From an uncultured Candidatus Peregrinibacteria bacterium (lineage in GTDB: Bacteria > Patescibacteriota > Gracilibacteria > Peribacterales > Peribacteraceae): DNA of 7,339 bases. Under the pieces are notes generated by a model. That model saw nothing but the letters and a program-made list of their open reading frames with translations. It made no database searches and was not told the DNA's origin. Where the stretch lies: contig CAIJNU010000046.1 of the NCBI GenBank assembly GCA_903822115.1, positions 1 through 7,339 of the forward strand. Reading direction: 5' to 3'. The translations under genes and the position numbers were made by a program. Shown in pieces: positions 4,487 through 7,339 of the stretch. Each line of letters starts with the position of its first letter. Position 1 is the stretch's first letter.

Positions 4487-5764
4487 TTATTCCAAGAACT
4501 TGTGCTTCAAATTCATGACGTCCCGGTAGGGCACCGCACCAGTGAGCTTCTCCGCATCATCGACGACGGGAAGGGCGCGGAAGTCGTAGCGCGAGAAAAG
4601 CTCCAGCGCCTCCTTGAGCGTGCTGTGCGGTTCGAGGGTGATGACGTTGTCGATCATGATATCGCGAAGCAGTGCGTCATCCTTTGCTTGGAGGAATTCC
4701 TTCAAATCCATCACGCCGACGAGCTTCCCCTCCGCATCCGTGACGTACAGGTACAGGATCACCGAGAGATCTTTGGCGACGCGGTTGAAGTGTTCGCGGG
4801 CGGCGTCGACGGTCATCGTCTGGGGGAGGGAGATGATCTTCGTCGTGGTGAAGTGCGCGATTTGTTCCTCCTGATGTTCCAGGATGGAGGCGATCTTGCG
4901 TTCGTGCCGGGGATTGATCACGCGGAGAGCGAGGAGGATGGCGCTGGTTTCAACGTGGGGAAGGGAGGCGAGAATGTCGGCGGCCTGACCCGATGTCATC
5001 GTATTCAGGAGTTCCGCGACGCGCTCCTTCTTGAGTGCCGGAACGAGATCGCGCTGCACTTGGGGCTCGATCTCTTCGAGCGTATCGGATGCCCTCTCCG
5101 GCTCGAGCTGGTTGAAGATGGCGATGCGCTGCCTGCTGTCGAGCTCCTCGATGATGTCCGCGAGATCGGCGGGGTGGATATCCGCGAGCGTCTCCTTGAG
5201 GATTTTGAGCTTCACATCTCCCGTGAAGCTGTCGATGTCGGGGGGGAGAGATTGGATGTAGTTCCAGGGAATCTTCTTGTCCTTATCCTTGCCGAACATC
5301 CAGTAGTAGACGTTTGCGAACCACTTGATGCCGAGTCGACGGAGGAAGCGGTAATGGCTGATGTTCACGTCGGTGACGAGGAGACTGTTGCCCTTCGCGA
5401 GCATCTTCACGTCGTAGACGACTTCGATCTCGCGATCCTCCACGTCGAGGACTTTCTTGTCGAGGATGTGATCCTTCAGCAGGATGTCCGCCTTCGGGAG
5501 CTCCGTCTCGTACTCCTTCGTCCCGTCGATCGAGACGACGATTTCATTGCGCTTGAGGAGCTTCACTTTCTCCCACGGAATGACGAGCGCGTGATCGCCG
5601 AACGGACGCTTCACGACGATCTTCTTCACTTCCGGAAACGGTTGCGCCTCCGTAATGACGAGATCCCACAACCTCCCGATTTTCTTTCCGTGCGCGCTGA
5701 TGCGGGCGCCGAGGATATCCGTCAGGTAGGTGACGCGGCCGATGTTGGGATCCGTTCCGTTCAT
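4487..5764 (-). CDS. Soluble PRC-barrel / MgtE-N / CBS-pair protein, probable Mg2+ sensor of the adjacent transporter
   Basis: The 425-residue protein has no membrane helix. In order it contains a PRC-barrel-like domain (about 12-77, with ISAHGKKIGRLWDLVI and PWEKVKLL), a second one (about 95-172, with LDKKVLDVEDREIEVVYDV), an MgtE N-terminal domain of helical repeats (about 187-295, with the family signature HPADLADIIEELD) and two CBS motifs (about 311-362 and 370-422, the second containing DFRALPVVDD). In MgtE magnesium channels the N and CBS domains bind Mg2+ and close the pore. Here the channel domain is missing, and the preceding genes of the operon encode an Nramp-type transporter and a small membrane protein. 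The inference is a cytoplasmic magnesium gauge acting on that transporter. Its ATG overlaps the stop of the small gene as ATGA, so translation is coupled. No Shine-Dalgarno sequence precedes it. Confidence 0.9.
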   Translation of the reverse strand: MNGTDPNIGRVTYLTDILGARISAHGKKIGRLWDLVITEAQPFPEVKKIVVKRPFGDHALVIPWEKVKLLKRNEIVVSIDGTKEYETELPKADILLKDHILDKKVLDVEDREIEVVYDVKMLAKGNSLLVTDVNISHYRFLRRLGIKWFANVYYWMFGKDKDKKIPWNYIQSLPPDIDSFTGDVKLKILKETLADIHPADLADIIEELDSRQRIAIFNQLEPERASDTLEEIEPQVQRDLVPALKKERVAELLNTMTSGQAADILASLPHVETSAILLALRVINPRHERKIASILEHQEEQIAHFTTTKIISLPQTMTVDAAREHFNRVAKDLSVILYLYVTDAEGKLVGVMDLKEFLQAKDDALLRDIMIDNVITLEPHSTLKEALELFSRYDFRALPVVDDAEKLTGAVPYRDVMNLKHKFLE

Positions 5765-5970
5765 ATGTGGAGGAGAGTGTAGAACTTGAAGAAGAGAATG
5801 GCGATGAGAACGAAGAGATAGATGCGCAGCATGAGCAGTGCAAATTTCACTCCGCCGGATGTGTGGATGCGGGGATTGGCGTACTTCCGATTAATCTCGG
5901 AGATTTTCGCGGAGCGATTCTTCACGAAGATTTTGATGCGCGTAACGGCGGTGTGAATAACGGAAGCCAT
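5761..5970 (-). CDS. Small single-span membrane protein in the magnesium operon, 69 aa
   Basis: I do not recognise this family. The product has a basic N-terminal half (R11, K13, K17, R19, K22, R28, K29, R34) and one hydrophobic helix at about residues 42-66 (VKFALLMLRIYLFVLIAILF onwards), ending three residues later. Positive charges before the helix predict a cytoplasmic N terminus, so it would sit like a tail-anchored protein with about 40 residues in the cytoplasm. Evidence that it is real: it fills exactly the space between two clear genes, its ATG is 4 nt after the transporter stop, and its TGA overlaps the next start as ATGA. It may be an accessory subunit linking the soluble sensor to the transporter. 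That role is inference from position only. Confidence 0.78.
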   Translation of the reverse strand: MASVIHTAVTRIKIFVKNRSAKISEINRKYANPRIHTSGGVKFALLMLRIYLFVLIAILFFKFYTLLHI

Positions 5971-5974
5971 GGGA

Positions 5975-7243
5975 TCAATGGAAGAGTCCGGGGAAGAGCG
6001 CCGAGATGGAGTAGAGCGTCGAAAGCACGATGATCACGATCACGATCCCACAGTTGATGATGTTCTGCCAGAGCGTGTTCTTGTACTTGCCCATCAACGA
6101 TTCATCGTTGAGCAGGAGGATGAGGAAGACGAGTGCGGCCGGGAGGAGCGTGGTTGCGATGACCTGCACGAAGAGGGTGATGAGGACGAGGGGGGCGCCG
6201 GGAATGAGGACGACACAACCTGCTGAGAAGATGAGGAGAAAGTACGACGCATAGAACCACGGCGCCTCGCGGATCTTCTGGTTGAGGGAGTGCGCCCAAC
6301 CGAATACCTCGCCGAACGCCCAGGAGCTCGCGAGCGAAATGCAGATCGCGCCGAGGAAACCGGCGTCGAAGAGTCCGATGGCGAGGAAGGTACCGAGGTA
6401 ACGACTGACGGGCATGAGCATGCGCGCCGCCTGATCCGCGCTCTGGATATTCATTCCCTTGAGGAGCGTCCCCGTCACGATGATGCAGAAGAAGGCGACG
6501 AAGATGGTGAAGAGCGCGCCGACGGCCGTATCGAGTTTTGCCCACTTGATATCCTTTTCCTGTAGCCCCTTATCGACGACGGAGCTCTGCTGGAAGAACA
6601 CCATCCACGGCGCGATCGTCGTGCCGATATTTGCCATGAGGAAGAAGAACATCTCTCCGGTCAGTCCTCCCGGGAAGCTGGGAATCACGGCGCCCCGGAG
6701 TACCGCATGCATGTCGGGATGGACGATGAAGGCGGCGGGAACGTAGATGAGGTTGAGCGCGCAGAAGACGATGGCGACTTTCTCCCACGTCCAGTACCTC
6801 CCTTGCAGAACCATGATGAGCATGAGGACGGTGACGATGAGGATCGTGGCGATGCTCGGGATGCCGAAGATGCGCAGCGCCGCCGTCATTCCGATAAACT
6901 CCGTGATGAGCGTGAGCCAGTCGGTGAGGACGAGATCCAGGAGCGAGAACCATCCCCAGAACGGTCCGAACGCATCGAAGATCGCCTCCGCATGTCCGCG
7001 TTTCGTCACGGCGCCGAGGCGCACCGTCATCTCCTGCACGAAGTAGGCGATGGGGCCGAGGAGGATGAGGAACCACAGCAGCCCGTACCCGAATTTCGCT
7101 CCCGTCGCGGTGTACGTCGTGAGCCCTCCCGCATCATTATCCGCGACCATGACGATGATGCCCGGCCCCGCGATCAGGAAAAAAAGCTTCATGGCTTTCA
7201 CCACGCGGCGGAACCGATAATAGAGCTTGGAGAAGATGTTCAT
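5975..7243 (-). CDS. Nramp-fold (SLC11) metal transporter of the Nramp-related magnesium type
   Basis: The 422-residue protein has about eleven hydrophobic helices and the Nramp/LeuT inverted-repeat fold. The metal-binding motif of helix 1, DPGN in Mn/Fe transporters, is here D37-A38-G39-G40 (in ADNDAGGLTTY). The helix 6 motif MPH is A211-P212-W213 (in IGTTIAPWM). Thus the Asp is kept, while the soft metal-binding Met and the Asn are lost. Helix 3 has TEF (114-116). Loss of the Met is the hallmark reported for Nramp-related magnesium transporters such as the clostridial and Eggerthella proteins, so Mg2+ import coupled to a partner with MgtE-type Mg-sensing domains is the best guess. Mn2+, or another divalent ion, remains possible. 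ATG 7243 gives a short basic amphipathic segment before helix 1; the internal ATG at 7192 is a weaker alternative. It is the first gene of a three-gene operon. Confidence 0.93.
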   Translation of the reverse strand: MNIFSKLYYRFRRVVKAMKLFFLIAGPGIIVMVADNDAGGLTTYTATGAKFGYGLLWFLILLGPIAYFVQEMTVRLGAVTKRGHAEAIFDAFGPFWGWFSLLDLVLTDWLTLITEFIGMTAALRIFGIPSIATILIVTVLMLIMVLQGRYWTWEKVAIVFCALNLIYVPAAFIVHPDMHAVLRGAVIPSFPGGLTGEMFFFLMANIGTTIAPWMVFFQQSSVVDKGLQEKDIKWAKLDTAVGALFTIFVAFFCIIVTGTLLKGMNIQSADQAARMLMPVSRYLGTFLAIGLFDAGFLGAICISLASSWAFGEVFGWAHSLNQKIREAPWFYASYFLLIFSAGCVVLIPGAPLVLITLFVQVIATTLLPAALVFLILLLNDESLMGKYKNTLWQNIINCGIVIVIIVLSTLYSISALFPGLFH

Positions 7244-7276
7244 GCGCGGTCAGGGAAATGCGCAGAATTTTGTGCG

Positions 7277-7306
7277 ACCCTAGTCCTCTTCCCTTGGCTT
7301 TGGCAA
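7277..7306 (-). promoter_or_regulatory. Weak promoter candidate for the magnesium operon
   Basis: On the minus strand TTGCCA (7306-7301) is followed after 18 nt by TAGGGT (7282-7277). The -10 is poor. A start near 7270 would give a leader of about 27 nt. Only 96 nt upstream of the gene are in the window, too few to show or exclude a magnesium riboswitch further out. Confidence 0.28.
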
Positions 7307-7339
7307 GAAGAAATGGTTGGAATGATGTGATCGACTCTC

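Noticed and set aside
4144..4487. tRNA, CRISPR or mobile element in the convergent gap
   Set aside because: No cloverleaf with a T-loop consensus, no regularly spaced repeats, no transposase fragments and no terminal repeats with target duplication were seen.
4502..5782. A 426-codon open frame on the plus strand
   Set aside because: It lies wholly antisense to the PRC/MgtE-N/CBS gene, whose domains are clear. Its translation is Asp/Glu/Val/Leu-rich low-complexity text with no domain, the usual mirror of a GC-rich gene.
5975..7243. Naming the transporter mntH
   Set aside because: The metal-site motifs differ from MntH (DAGG for DPGN, APW for MPH), so the manganese name would mislead.
6707..7330. 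A 207-codon open frame on the plus strand
   Set aside because: It is antisense to the transporter gene. The Glu/Asp/Arg/His-rich translation is an artefact of codon mirror bias.

Overview
The window carries seven complete genes and one gene cut by the left edge, on both strands. There are no tRNA or rRNA genes, CRISPR arrays or insertion sequences. It looks like ordinary chromosomal DNA of a free-standing bacterial genome, with base composition in the mid-50s % GC by eye. TGA ends several genes (response regulator, kinase, exonuclease-like gene, transporter, small membrane protein), so the code is standard and not the TGA=Gly code of Gracilibacteria. None of the seven visible start codons has a Shine-Dalgarno sequence. 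A bacterial TrmB-type regulator combined with SD-less starts is compatible with a candidate-phylum bacterium (Patescibacteria/CPR, for example a Peribacteria-like lineage), but nothing here settles the taxonomy.

Left part (1-1100): a TrmB-family transcription regulator (+, truncated) converges on a 56-residue lipoprotein gene (-). They share one bidirectional intrinsic terminator with a UUCG tetraloop. The lipoprotein has a recognisable promoter and a structured leader of about 136 nt.

Middle (1200-4144): an OmpR-type response regulator and its HAMP-less sensor histidine kinase form a tight two-gene operon (+). The same direct repeat, CTTAA-N6-CTTAA (11-bp period, the layout of PmrA/CiaR-type boxes), lies just upstream of the regulator gene and again just after the kinase gene. 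In both places it stands 11-12 nt before a TAnnnT -10 candidate. This suggests autoregulation plus a second regulated transcript, either a leader for the next gene or a small RNA. That next gene encodes an endonuclease/exonuclease/phosphatase (DNase I-fold) protein. It has its own extended -10 promoter, a perfect 12-bp palindrome at the -35 position, and an almost absent 5' UTR.

Right part (4144-7339): after a 340-bp convergent intergenic region rich in hairpins and competing inverted repeats lies a three-gene operon on the - strand. It reads, in order, an Nramp-fold transporter, a 69-residue single-span membrane protein, and a soluble protein made of PRC-barrel, MgtE-N and CBS domains. The transporter has DAGG in place of DPGN and APW in place of MPH, substitutions that point away from Mn/Fe and towards the Nramp-related magnesium transporter group. 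The soluble protein carries the Mg-sensing module of MgtE without its channel. The best reading is a magnesium uptake system with a detached Mg sensor and an uncharacterised small membrane subunit. This operon and the repeated two-component boxes are the most interesting parts of the window.
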